A DNA stretch of 64,000 bases, taken from the NCBI RefSeq assembly GCF_011386835.1, contig NW_027052958.1, positions 23,001 through 87,000 on the forward strand, given 5' to 3'. Under the pieces are notes generated by a model. The model was not told where the DNA came from. It did not search any database and saw nothing but the letters and a program-made list of their open reading frames with translations. The stretch is from Chrysemys picta bellii. Taxonomy: Eukaryota > Chordata > Testudines > Emydidae. The translations under genes and the position numbers were made by a program. Shown here piece after piece: positions 24,622-35,799 of this stretch (position 1 is the stretch's first letter; every line of letters starts with the position of its first letter).

Positions 24622-25129
24622 CTCGATATAACAGTTGGATATTTTGGACTAGGAGGTTGTGAAACAAAAGGAAAATAACTAGAAGCAGCAACGGTTTTAT
24701 TCATGTTCTTTGGGTGACTTGTTTAAATAGCTGAAAATACAGACCTGCTGTGCCAGCAAGGATTTAGGTTGTTTTCCATCCAGACCCTCCCTTTTCTTGA
24801 ATTTGGCTTCTGTGCACTGATGCCCATCTGCTAGTAGTAAGTAGATGAATAAATGATGGCTTGCTTCCAAGAGAGTCCCACCAGAGCCATGCCATCTGTT
24901 ACCCAGCAATGCAGGAGTTTGGGTGGAAGGAGTTAGTTTCTTAGAAATCACTTTTATTTTAAGTTCCCAGGTAGGACATAGTTGTATGGGGTATTCTAAC
25001 TTTTCTTAACTTATTTGGAAAAAAGATGCTTAGAAAATTTTCTTTCCCGAACCCCCAGGTATTATTGAGTAATAATACTTTGCATCTAATGCTATCTTGC
25101 TAACAAGAGCAACTTCATATATTTGAATC

Positions 25130-25265
25130 ATCCACACAGAGATGGGTGGTCTGAGAACAGGAGCTGGAACTGGAAACTTCTCCTGTGTTCTGATACTGGC
25201 AGTGAAATTGACTCCCCTCTGTGGCTTTGGGCAAGTCACTTAACTTCACTGACTCAGTTTTTGTG
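25130..25265 (+). mobile_element. MIR-like SINE fragment
   Basis: CTGTGGCTTTGGGCAAGTCA, then CTTAACTTCACTGACTCAG, is the characteristic 3' half of MIR-type CORE-SINEs. About 130 bp. Confidence 0.6.
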
Positions 25266-25578
25266 GGCTAGATTCTATCCTGTGTCAAGATCTGCTATGG
25301 GCAGGCAACAGAGAACTGGTTGCAGCTCCCTGGTTCCATATCCTGAGCCAGCTAAGTACTGCTGTGATCTGTGCCAGCTGGGAGATGTCCCAAAAGGATT
25401 GTCTGCCCTCTGAGGATTGCCAAGAGTGCAGTTTGTGTTCCTAACCACTGTAAGTGCTTAGAAACCAAGGCCCAACTTTCCAGAGTCTTCATGGGACTCA
25501 GAGGGGTAGTATGCCACATCACACTACTCTCAGTTTATTGACTTAATCGACTGTTTTGTAACTAATGTTTTGTTGTAG

Positions 25579-25714
25579 GAAATGAAGAAGGAAAAAAACC
25601 TTCTTTGCTGCCAGTCTGATGAAAAAACACAAAAAATCCATCAGCTGGAAGAAGCACTTAAAATAGCCCAACACCTTCTAACAGAGACCCGGAAGAATGC
25701 TGAAGAGATGAAAA
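25579..25714 (+). pseudogene. CENPF: CENPF-like block 8
   Basis: The block is open, with acceptor TTGTAG and donor GTGAGT at 25715. It encodes EMKKEKNLLCCQSDEKTQKI then HQLEEALKIAQHLL and NAEEMK, matching human EEMKKENNLLKSHSEQ and FAEEMK. It ends in phase 1, which fits block 9 (AAA A|AT). Confidence 0.88.
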
Positions 25715-26720
25715 GTGAGTGACACATTTCTACCCATTTAAATCCCGTTACAAACTATTACTTCAGTGTGGGAGATCTGTAAACTTCATTATAAATGGTG
25801 ATTTGAAGCATCCCCAAGAAATAATAAGTTCCCACTGTGTGATATAGTTCAATTAACTTTCAGCTAATACACGCAATTCTCTTTCCAAACTGAGATGGAA
25901 CTTCTTTATACAAATATACTAACTCATAAAATTATATGGTTTTAAAGCGATTTAAAATGAGGAATAAATATGTCCCAAACAAAACTATATGGTCAGCAAA
26001 TTAAATACTACAATGTGCTCCTGTGTTTTAAAATCCCAAGCAAACAAATATACCTCAAACTATTATCCTTTAGCTTGTATATGGACTCCATCAAGCTAAA
26101 ACGTGATGAAATGTTACCCGCCGAGCCCTAATTTGACTTTTCCCTACATTTGTCTATCTGGTTGGGAAAATGCATTTTTCAGACTGAGGTTTGAGAGAAC
26201 AGGTAATTCTGCTAAATAGCCATTGTAAAGAAGGAGACTGCTCCCACTTATCGCTGTAGAAGTCTAACCTCACTTAATGAGATTTCAAAATTAAATTTAT
26301 GGACCTAGTCCTGCTCCTATTTTAATCAGTATTTCTGCACTCTCCAATCCATGAGGCCATCCAAATAACTGCTTTGCGTTTTGATCTTATTCTTGGCAAG
26401 TGGCAGCACTTTCGGCTAGCTAAGAAAATGTAATGCCTTCTAAGCCCATTTTCTTGCTTTCGCTACCTTTTATCTGTGGTTCTTAAGGTGTCAAATGGGA
26501 GCATTCTCTCAGTTTTCTGGAGGGAATAATTATGAACAAAAAAATAAGTCAGAAGATGTTTGTGCTGTAGCTCTTCACTGCAGCCAACAATAACTTGTCC
26601 TAATTGAAACATAACTGAATGTTGGTGCCCAGAGTCCTAGACTGTCACTCTTAACCCCCGGACGGTTCTTCCTCTCTAAGAAGTCTCTGATTATCCTCTC
26701 TAGTTATACCTTTTCCCCCT

Positions 26721-27395
26721 TGTAAGGGTGTGGGACTCACCCCTGCGGCGCCCCCTTCTGGTCATCCAGGGACTTAGCTCATTTCTAGCCAGAGCACCCT
26801 CTGATGGTCACCATCCTGCTCGACATGAGCCCCCGTGTCCCTCCCGGACCCTGGTGTCCTCCCCTGTCAGGGTCCTGCTCACAACAGTAACCCACTCTCT
26901 GGGGATTCCCACCCAGGGGAATCCCCACCCCCTATCCTCCACCTTGCCTCAGTGGCTACTGCCAGTCACCATCTAGCCCTGTTTCACTAGGACCGACTGC
27001 AGTCTGTAATGGCCACTCATCATTGGCAGGGGACTTTGGACCTGCTGCCTTTCCCTACAACTCAGTACCACTCTGGGCCTTGGACATGGCCCTGCAGCCT
27101 GGGGAGTTGTCAGCCTGGAGCTCCCCAGCTCCTCTGGCCTTTCCCTAGCCCTGCTTCACTCCAGTACCCTTAGCTTCCCAAACAGCTAGGTCCCTCTCCC
27201 TTCAGAGCTAGAGGAAGATTGACTGACTGTTTGGCTCACAGCCCTTTTATAAGGGCCAGGTGTGGCCTGATGGGGGCGTGGCCCAGCTGTAGCTGCCTCC
27301 CCAATCAGCCCAGGCTTGCTGCTTTCCCCAGCCACAGCCCTCTGCAGGGTTGTTCCAACCCCTTCAGGGCTAGAGCAGGCAACCGCCCCACTACA
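26721..27395 (-). mobile_element. Solo LTR, minus strand
   Basis: On the minus strand it begins TGTAGTGGGGCGG and ends CCTTACA, with a TATA-like CTTATAAAAGGG at about 27240-27251 and GC-rich proximal sequence. This is the layout of an LTR with promoter and TG...CA ends. The flanking 5-mers do not match exactly, so the boundaries are tentative. Confidence 0.55.
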
Positions 27396-28118
27396 CTCCC
27401 CTTTGAATCACCACCCTAAATAATCCTTCTCCATCCTATGTGTTGATATAGTTCAAATATCTGTTGATTGCTATCATTTCCCTTCCCCTCTCTCTGCCCC
27501 TCTTTCTCACCAAGTTCTGGGTCTTGGAGACATTGAATTTTCCTTGTCCTGTAGGAAGGGAATGCGTAGTCTTGTTTTATATGGTAAGTTGGTGTTATTC
27601 AATAGAATTCTCTTTGCAATACAGGAAATCTCTTGTATTGTCTGTCTCTCTTAATTTTACTCGATACATCAGTCCATCAAACACCTTGATCATTTTTATA
27701 TATTCTGGATTTTGAAGACAGGAAAATGGACAAATAGGGCACCAAAATTCTTTATCTAGCCATTGATACTGTTACCTGTCAACCATGAGTTTCAGAGTAC
27801 AAGCCATCAGACCTCAGTGAAGATGGGCTGTAGAAACAGAGTTACAATTATGAAGCATAGAGCGATTTGACTAGCAGTATGTTCTTTCTGCAAAACTGAA
27901 TTCTGGCAATGCTATACAATTTCATGGTTTGGGAATAAAGGCAGTTTTAGAACACATACGTAATTATATTCTGAAATACTAAGAAAATTTATTGCTAGGT
28001 GAAAAATTGAAAATTGTCAATATTGCCATTTTATAGTGTTACCCATAAAAGCTAATATTGCATATTTGACATTGTTTGCTTTCATAAATTAACCACTTAA
28101 TTTTTTTTATTACTATAG

Positions 28119-28287
28119 ATAAGAGTTTGTCTCAGAAAATAGAACTGGAAGCACAAGAAGCCGAGCTTCAGCATTTAAAAAACAACAATAAATTGCTCCA
28201 GGATTCAGTCCAGGAGCTACAGCTTGAAAATGGAACCCTTAAGAAGGCTTTAGAAGAAGAAAAAGTAGACTTACTAGAAACAAACAT
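28119..28287 (+). pseudogene. CENPF: CENPF-like block 9 (stump of the giant exon)
   Basis: The acceptor TATAG ends at 28118. It encodes NKSLSQKIELEAQEAELQHL, then LLQDSVQELQLENGTLKKAL and EEEKVDLLE. The start matches the human exon start (KNTSQET), but the rest matches a segment hundreds of codons further on (HLLEDSLKELQ, ENGTLKEINASL). The block is therefore a fusion of distant parts of the giant exon. The right edge (about 28287) is approximate because homology fades with no clear donor. Confidence 0.75.
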
Positions 28288-31194
28288 AAGTTTTTCATAT
28301 AGTTTAATAAGGCATTTTATACTTAAGCTTTTAAGAGCCAAAATATTTATTTGTGTCCTTTATAATATCTAGTCTCTATTCTAATATAACATTTGCTATA
28401 ACTTCTCCATTAGTAGCATGGAAATCTCATTAAATCTGTTACCTTATAAACTTCTGGCTATCAAAGATACAGGAGGTCTTTAGCGGGACACCTGAAAACA
28501 TGATAAAATGTGCACGTTTTGTCTGTTCTGTGGCCCAGCTTTTCTCCTCATTTGGAACAAAGAGGTGATTCCTCTCACCCGTAGAACTGGGAGGTGGACC
28601 AGTGTTGTTGCTGAAGGCTCCAGGACTAAGCTCCATCCTTCACCTCAGGCCACCAGAAATTGTGTCCACCAGCAGAACAAGTTGGCGGTTCAGTTTCTCC
28701 CAACAACTTTGTTTTATCATGAATTTTTGTTCATTTTTCTGCTACATTGATTTCATTTCAACTTCTTGCTCCTCTTTCTCTCTCCTCAAGTAAGTTCTCT
28801 GGATCCGCAAACACAGCACTTCTCAATAACTCCCTTTGACCACTAGTGCTGTGGTAGAAAAGCCCAGCAAAATCAAGCTAAGTCCAAGTAGTTCAGTGGG
28901 CAGCTTTTTAGGGGTCTTAGAGGGTAACCTACGTCTTGCTGCTACAAGCCACCAACCCTTGCTGTGTGAGGGGATGGGGCTTTGTTGGGCCAGCGCACTA
29001 GTGCCCTGCATGCGCACATAAACACACCCATTTGAAGCCCTGACTCCATTGTGAGAAGGAGCATGAGGATTCTCAAGGAGATGAGAACTCCACATAGTCT
29101 GCTCAGGAATAACACTTGGAAACTCCATATGCTCTGGGTCCCAAAAAGACAAATGGAATTGTCCCCTTTGTAAGGAAGTAATATGTATAATTAATGAGCA
29201 GGAAGTATAAACATCAGGCTTTAAATCTTTTCTCTTGCCTTCCCATCCTTAGGATGTGTTTGCTGGGGTTTTCTCCTATATGCGGGTCTCCTGGAGTGCT
29301 CTGTATCAGACTCACTGCCCCCTCCCACCCTGGAGTATATCTGGGTGTGCAGAGACATGTGTTACTTCTGTGAAGCCCTGTCTCAGGTGGCAGGGTAATG
29401 TAAATTGTTCATCTCTGCTTTTCAACCTGGGATCCTCTTTCAACCAGGGAAGGGGGCCCAAATTTGAGGTCACAATGGAGTGGGAATTGTCCCTGTCCGT
29501 TTATCAGGTCAAGGACCCAGGCTTTACCAGGGAAAGGAGTTTGGAGTCTCCTCCCCCTCTCCATAGGCTTGCTCAGCATTGAAGGATTAAAGAGCACTTT
29601 AGACAGTGTGTGCCCAGAACAGAGGCACATAAGAATTCCATTCCTTATGTAGCTGCACCATCAGGGGATTACAGAGGCATCAAGGAGAAATCCCTTCCCA
29701 TGTTCAAAATGGCTCCTGCTTTACTGAGTAAAAACCCCCAAGTGGTACTAATTCTCTTCGGAAGGGTGTAGGCAGACACCCTTTCAGGCGCCTGGGGCCA
29801 TCTAGCAAGCTATTCCAACAATCAGCATTTGTCTCAGTACCCCTACTTAGTTGAGAAATGCCCAGAGCAGGGTGATTAGCGTGCTACCTCACTTCTGTAA
29901 ACAATTGGGGGAAGTACCCCATGTACACAACCACACAAAAAAGAAATCCCAAACCCACATGACTCTCTCAGCACTGGAAGCCAGTGTCTTGAAAAAAACC
30001 TCAATAATAATAAACTATCTAGTTTCTCATGCTTTCCTCCTTTGAGATCATCATTTCCGGTTAAAACTAGATGTTAAACTAAAATGTAAGGAAAATTTGA
30101 AAGTTTGGGGAACCTAAGTGCAGCAGTAGTCCTACCAGAGAGAGACATCGCCATGCCTCCACTTATGGTGCAAAGGAAACAATACCTTACTTGCCAGGGT
30201 CTGTACTTCAAAATTAGACCGTGTTTAAACATGTCTTTTCACTCTGCCCCTAAGATTAACCATAACTGACTGATGTGATATTAAACATAACAATGCAGTG
30301 TCTACACTGCATGTTGTAACACCATGTTAATGAACACATTAATTAATACCTTGTGAAACTTCCCACTGTAGACGTGCCCCAATTGTCTTTAAACTGCTTC
30401 TATTACCTCATTATGTCACACGCAACTTGTGAGAGCATATCAGTTCTGATGTATGCAGAATTTCCATCTAAATTATTAATTAAGTGATTCTTCTTATGAC
30501 AGCACTATTTTTGCTAATAATTTAGATAGGCGTTTTTAGTTTTTAAACCTGTCCATCTAGGTGAATTTCTTCTTATCAATTCCCTCTGCATTTTCTAGCC
30601 TGCAGTCTTTTTCTACTTCCATTTGTGGTGAATGACGGACTGTAGTTCTGTGCTCTCGCTTCAGAAATAAACACATGAAAAAACACAGTGTGGAGCCTGT
30701 ATTGTGGCAAGCAGGCACTGAGTTACAGTGCTCACTCCATGCCCAGCTAATGGAGCACTGTGCTTGATATTTACATTATCCTGAAGTGTGTTTTATAAGG
30801 CTGCCAGATATCCACCATCCCTTTATTTTGGCATTCCAATGCACATAGGGTGGACAAACCTGCCTGGACCACATGCTTTTCAGCTGGGTTTTGTCATTTG
30901 GTTATTTTGAATATTCTATTTAGATTATTATTTCTCTATCAAGGAAATCTACACACATGTAGCTTTCCAAGAAACATGACTTTAATGTTTCTCTGTTGGA
31001 ATTAGAAGCTGCTATAATTCAATTGTATATTACTAAGTGAATCTACTATACAAATGCATATTATAACTTTTGTCTGGTTTTTTAGTTGCACTGAACTTTT
31101 AATGACAGGTGAGATGCCATTAGTGAGAGTATAATGCTTATACAGAAGAATGAAGTTTCCTATTAGCAACTACTAACAATTTTTTATTTTATAG
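28288..31194. other. Sequence where the giant CENPF exon should be
   Basis: These 2.9 kb separate two blocks that in human CENPF are parts of, or next to, exons totalling several kilobases. I see no coiled-coil coding sequence here and cannot name the repeats. The coding sequence was therefore deleted or replaced rather than simply frame-shifted. Confidence 0.6.
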
Positions 31195-31359
31195 TTGGAC
31201 AATCTGAAGTCTAGAATTCAACTGAAAAAGCAAAATGGATTTGCTTGCAATGAGACGAAGACGTGGATGAAATCCTGTAAGCAGCTAGAGAAGGGAAAAA
31301 AAAAACATTGCAGAAACAAATTGCTGAACATGGTGCTCCATTAAAGGAGCAAAAGCCAA
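31195..31359 (+). pseudogene. CENPF: CENPF-like block 10 (frameshift)
   Basis: The acceptor TATAG ends at 31194 and a possible donor GT is at 31360. It encodes LDNLKSRIQLKKQN then MKSCKQLEKGK, matching human MDNLKYVNQLKKEN and IKSCKQLEEEK. A ten-A run at about 31298-31307 shifts the frame; the other frame continues TLQKQIAEHGAPLKEQK. This is the C-terminal remainder of the long coiled coil. Confidence 0.85.
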
Positions 31360-31402
31360 GTATGGGATAGTTTAAGAAGGAAATGCTCTACTAGAATGTT
31401 AT

Positions 31403-31818
31403 TATAAGGCTGCAAATCATTCATGGAAGTCACGGTTTCCGTGACCTCTGTGAATTTTGCAGTGCTGGTGCAGCTGATCCCAGGACCACCCCATCAGCTG
31501 GGGAAGCCCCGGAGCCAGCCGCACTGGCCGTTGCTCCGGCAGCACTAGGCATGGTCCCAGGTGCTGCCCTGGAGCAGGAGTCTGGGACTAGTGGCAGTGG
31601 GATCCTGGGCATCCCCCCAGCAACAGCGTCACCCTGTTCTCTCTCCCCCACTCCTCAGCAGTCTTCAGGATTGTCCCCCTTCCCAGTAGGTAAGATTTAG
31701 TCACCAGTATTTTTAGTAAAAGTCATGAACAGGTCATGGGGCCGTGACTTTTTGTTTATTGCCCGTGACCTGTCCATGACTTTTACTAAAAATACCCGAG
31801 ACTAAAACATAGCCTTAA
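31403..31818. mobile_element. DNA-transposon MITE with TTAA end
   Basis: The right end is GACTAAAACATAGCCTTAA. The interior has two opposed copies of the motif TTTTTAGTAAAAGTCATG at about 31707 and 31782, and GTCACGG/CCGTGAC inversions. TTAA at the end suggests piggyBac-type insertion. The left end near 31403 is uncertain. Confidence 0.45.
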
Positions 31819-32453
31819 TCATGATCCTGTTTCTAACCTTAATGCATTTATTTATACAATATGTTTTCAAAACATGCATTATTACGTTTGATTCAGATGA
31901 GGCGCCAGATCCTCAGCTGGTGTAAATCAGTATAGTTTCTGAAGCTCTGCCATTCACACCAGCTGAGAATTTGGCCCAAGATCTGTCTCCTCAAATTTCA
32001 GAGTCTCCTTCTATGTTATGAATATAGATTTCCAATGCCTATGTTTTGAAATCAAAAATGACCTTAGGATGAAGGGGAGGCTATTTTTTAAAGAACATTA
32101 GAGTGGTGTGTATAACTTCTTACAATGCTTTGTTTGAGACATGAGAGTGTAAAATGTTGGAGTGTTTCTGTTCTTTCCGTTGCTGGCCATCACAACAAAG
32201 AAAATTCACATTCTGGGTATAGATGGCTGATAGTTCAGCATCCACCATGGAGAAATTGACATCTTTTAGAGTTTATACATATGTCCTTCCAAACAGCTTT
32301 TGGTGTCCTTCTGGCTTGTAGACAGGGAGAGAGGAGCAACTCTTAAAGTGTTATGATTCAGACAAGTATCAGAGGGGTAGCCGTGTTAGTCTAAATCTGT
32401 AAAAAGCAACAGAGGGTCCTGTGGCACCTTTAAGACTAACAGAAGTATTGGGA

Positions 32454-32494
32454 GCATAAGCTTTCGTGGGTAAGAACCTCACTTCTTCAGATGC
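32454..32494 (-). ncRNA. Hammerhead-ribozyme-like motif (copy 2)
   Basis: Identical in core and stems to copy 1: GCAU, CUGAAGA, the GUG...CAC stem II, GAAA, GCUU and AUGC on the minus strand. It lies in the pLTR of the Penelope-like element. The inverted partner at 33200-33506 stops just inside the CUGAAGAA box, so it has only half a motif. Confidence 0.6.
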
Positions 32495-32650
32495 AAGTAA
32501 TGGAAATTTCCAGAGGCAGGTATAAATCAGTATGGAGATAACGAGGTTAGTTCAATCAGGGAGGGTGAGGTGCTCTGCTAGCAGTTGAGGTGTGAACACC
32601 AAGGGAGGAGAAACTGCTTCTGTAGTTGGATAGCCATTCACAGTCTTTGT

Positions 32651-33199
32651 TTAATCTGATCTGTTGGTGTCAAATTTGCAAATGAACTGGAGCTCAGCAG
32701 TTTCTCTTTGGAGTCTGGTCCTGAAGTGTTTTTGCTGTAAGATGGCTACCTTTACACCTGCGATTGTGTGGCCAGGGAGGTTGAAGTGTTCTCCTATAGA
32801 TTTTTGTATATTGCCATTCCTGATGGCTGATTTGTGTCCATTTATCCTCTTGCGTAGTGACTGTCCAGTTTGGCCAATGTACATAGCAGAGGGGCACTGC
32901 TGGCACATGATGGCATATATAACATTGGTGGACGTGCAGGTGAATGAGCCGGTGATGTTGTAGCTGATCTGGTTAGGTCCTGTGATGGTGTTGCTGGTGT
33001 AGATATGTGGGCAGAGTTGGCATCGAGGTTTGTTGCATGGCTTGGTTCCTGAGTTAGAATTGTTATGGTGCAGTGCGTGGTTGCTGGTGAGAATATGCTT
33101 AAGGTTGGCTGGTTGTCTGTGGGCGAGGACTGGCCTGCCTCCCAAGGTCTGTGAAAGTGAGGGATCATTGTCCAGGATGGATTGTAGATCACTGATGAT
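32651..33199 (-). CDS. Penelope-like ORF, GIY-YIG endonuclease part (truncated)
   Basis: Within the open frame 33220-32651, residues from about 60 on read CNKPRCQLC, then VIYAIMCQQCPSAMYIGQTG and SLRKRINGHKSAIRN, the GIY-YIG core with its arginine. This is followed by IGEHFNLPGHT and FRTRLQRETAELQFICKFD, the usual C-terminus of vertebrate Penelope-like proteins. The reverse transcriptase that should precede it is absent. The Met at 33220 lies in the opposite arm, so it is a junction product and not a real start. The protein would nick DNA for target-primed integration in a full element. Confidence 0.75.
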   Translation of the reverse strand: MISDLQSILDNDPSLSQTLGGRPVLAHRQPANLKHILTSNHALHHNNSNSGTKPCNKPRCQLCPHIYTSNTITGPNQISYNITGSFTCTSTNVIYAIMCQQCPSAMYIGQTGQSLRKRINGHKSAIRNGNIQKSIGEHFNLPGHTIAGVKVAILQQKHFRTRLQRETAELQFICKFDTNRSD

Positions 33200-34214
33200 C
33201 ACTTCAACCTCCCTGGCCACACAATCGCAGGTGTAAAGGTAGCCATCTTACAGCAAAAAAACTTCAGGACCAGACTCCAAAGAGAAACTGCTGAGCTCCA
33301 GTTCATTTGCAAATTTGACACCAACAGATCAGGATTAAACAAAGACTGTGAATGGCTATCCAACTACAGAAGCAGTTTCTCCTCCCTTGGTGTTCACACC
33401 TCAACTGCTAGCAGAGCACCTCACCCTCCCTGATTGAACTAACCTCGTTATCTCCATACTGATTTATACCTGCCTCTGGAAATTTCCATTACTTGCATCT
33501 GAAGAAACATGCTTCAGACAGTTCCTCCATTTTCTAACTATCATCAGCCTGGTACTAGTTGCAGCTTTCTGGGACCAGGAAATGCTGGAGTTTATTAACT
33601 TTAACAAATGTTTTTTAAGACACATACATTGGGGTTTTATTGATCACAAGCTTCAGTCATTTCAAGAGTTCTCAGGGGCTAAGTATAGAGCTAATAGGAC
33701 AACAGTTTAAAGTGGTCACCACAGTGTGTAAAATATACTACAACTTGTCTGCCATTAGCTAGGGTAAGTTAGGCTAGCAAATATTCATGAGTGTCCAATA
33801 AGCAGAATCACTAGCGGTATAAAAAGAGATCTATATTTCTGAGACGAGCTATATTCAATTATATACCCAAAAATTGTTAAAATAATGGTAAGGTGGTAAT
33901 GTTAAGCACTTAAAAGTTAGGAAATGCCAGAATTAATGTTGCCCATGCATTGTGTGTCCAGGGTCAGATTCCAACGAATCGGGGTACCTGGCACCCTGAC
34001 AGTAAATATGGTATCAATAGAGATCTCTTCTGTAAAGTAACCTTTACATGATGTCTGGTTTGTTTTATTTGGTATAGTTTACTGTGGTTGCACAAGCACA
34101 CATCTTATGTACTTAACTAACAAATGAATGATTGAGATCATTGCATTCTAAACTCATCTTTCCAGAGTCTCCTTAAAGTTATTTGTACAGGTAATGACTC
34201 TTTCCTTTGGTCAG

Positions 34215-34295
34215 GTGCTGATGAGGTTGCCATCTCCCTACATGAGAATGAGCCAGAGTATGAGCTAGACGGACTCCCAGAGGTGGTGAAAAAAG
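34215..34295 (+). pseudogene. CENPF: CENPF-like block 11
   Basis: The acceptor is TCAG at 34211-34214 and the donor GT at 34296. It encodes ADEVAISLHENEPEYELDGL then PEVVKKG, matching human TEFEPEGLPEVVKKG. It is open, and phase 1 into block 12 fits. Confidence 0.9.
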
Positions 34296-35496
34296 GTAAT
34301 TGTTACTTCTTTAGAGGAGAAGAGACCACATTGGTGGGGAGTGTGTGCGCGCACGCTTATCTAGAGAATCGTGTTGTCATATGTGTGACTTGGAAGCATT
34401 GTAAAAACTTGGACATCATCGGCCAGATTCAGCCCTCGTATAGGTTGCATAAGTCCATTTAACTCAACTGCTTGTCAGAGCTGAGTTTAGCCGCATGTGC
34501 TTTAAAAAAAAGCCCTAGTATACAATTGAGGCTATAGGGGGCTAGTATATTTTGTTGTAGATGTATGTAATTTCTAGTGGTTTTGCTTTTTGGTCTGTGT
34601 GATGTCTTCCCATCTGTACAATTTTGTAGTATTTGATGACAAAAGCAAAACAGCCAAAAATTCTGAAATCCAGAATCCTAATATCAGGTTGTAGTTTTGA
34701 AAATCAGTCTAGATACATGTTGTTGACTTTGGGACTCCTCCAAAAACTTTGCAAAAGACCTCTGGCAAAAAGAGAGGGATTCTAGGCCCAGCCATTCCCA
34801 GTATAAAACACCTTTTTCTTCTGGTTGAGAGGAAGGGGGGAAATTTTTGCTGAAACATTTTTAACTGAATGTTTTTTCATTGAAATGTGCTGCATTGTCA
34901 AAGCCGAAATGTTTCACGGAGATGTATTGATTCAGACAAAGTTTTTGCTGGGAAGGTTTCTGAGGTGCAAAGTGGACTCTTGGAAGGAGGAAGGCCCCCA
35001 AATTGAAAACCTGATGTTTTTGATTCAATTTCATTTTGTGAAAGCATTTGAAAGGCTTATGTTTTCATTCCAATCTAGAATAAAAACAAATTTTGAAACC
35101 TCGAAAGGTGTCGCAAAACAGAATTGTCGCCCTCCGGCCAGCTCCACCTAGAACAGTAGAAGAGACATCATTTTCAGATGGAAATGATTTTCCAGTTAAT
35201 GGTGTTCCTTTAAAGGAAAAAGAGAACATTTTCTTGGGGAAAACGCTTTTGGCCATTTTAGTAAAGCTGCTGTTGCACAGATCCACACCCTTGCCTGAGT
35301 TCACCTATAAAATTCTAGGAACGCAAGATAGTCCTAATAATTCCCCCATTATATTTTATTCAGTGAGTAAATGCCATTTTACTGTCTTAAATTATTACCA
35401 GTTGTCATCACCATCTTGAAATGAGCAAGATCAGATTGATTAGAACAATAAAGTAATTTAAGCAACCTTGGTTAATAGAAGCTGTTTATTTTTTAG

Positions 35497-35690
35497 GGTT
35501 TCCTGCTATTCCTATTGTGAAAACCGACCCTTACATTTTGTGCAGAACAACTTTTCACCTAAGGACCAGTCCCCGTCTTGCTGCCCAAAGCCAAAAATTG
35601 TCACCAGGTTCCCAACTTTTACGAAAAGGCAGGTCAGATAATCTTGGGGAGATCTGTAAACCGACAGCTGGTGGTAGCAAATCACAAAAG
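35497..35690 (+). pseudogene. CENPF: CENPF-like block 12
   Basis: The acceptor TTTTTAG ends at 35496 and the donor GTAACT starts at 35691. It encodes GFPAIPIVKTDPYILCRTTF, then RTSPRLAAQSQKLSPGS and CKPTAGGSKSQK, matching human TSPYILRRTT, RTSPRLAAQ and KPTAGGSRSQK. It is open throughout. Confidence 0.92.
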
Positions 35691-35799
35691 GTAACTGATC
35701 TTAAAAATGTATCTGAATGTGCAGGGCATGGGCAATCCACATCATGTATTTATCTCTCCAAGTGAGTTTGAAGATATGCCGTGTTATTCACACCTCCTT

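Larger units (their letters stand above)
32366..33506 (-). mobile_element. Penelope-like element, 5'-truncated, with an inverted second copy
   Basis: The minus-strand body carries a GIY-YIG endonuclease-like ORF and a pLTR tail ending at GTATCAGAGGGGTAGCCGTG (32366). The segment 32483-32788 is repeated in reverse at 33200-33506 with very few differences, leaving about 411 bp between the arms. Both arms contain the 3' end of the element, so the two copies are joined 5' to 5'. That is not a simple twin-priming inversion of one copy. Confidence 0.8.

Noticed and set aside
24510..24704. ORF with a His-Thr repeat
   Set aside because: It is the translation of the (TG)n microsatellite.
26721..27395. 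A 5-bp target duplication around the minus-strand LTR
   Set aside because: The flanks (CCCCT and CTCCC) do not match, so I kept the LTR call but not the duplication.
32651..33220. The 189-codon minus-strand ORF as a host gene starting at Met 33220
   Set aside because: The GIY-YIG and C-terminal parts are Penelope-like, and the first codons come from the inverted arm, so the start is a junction artefact.
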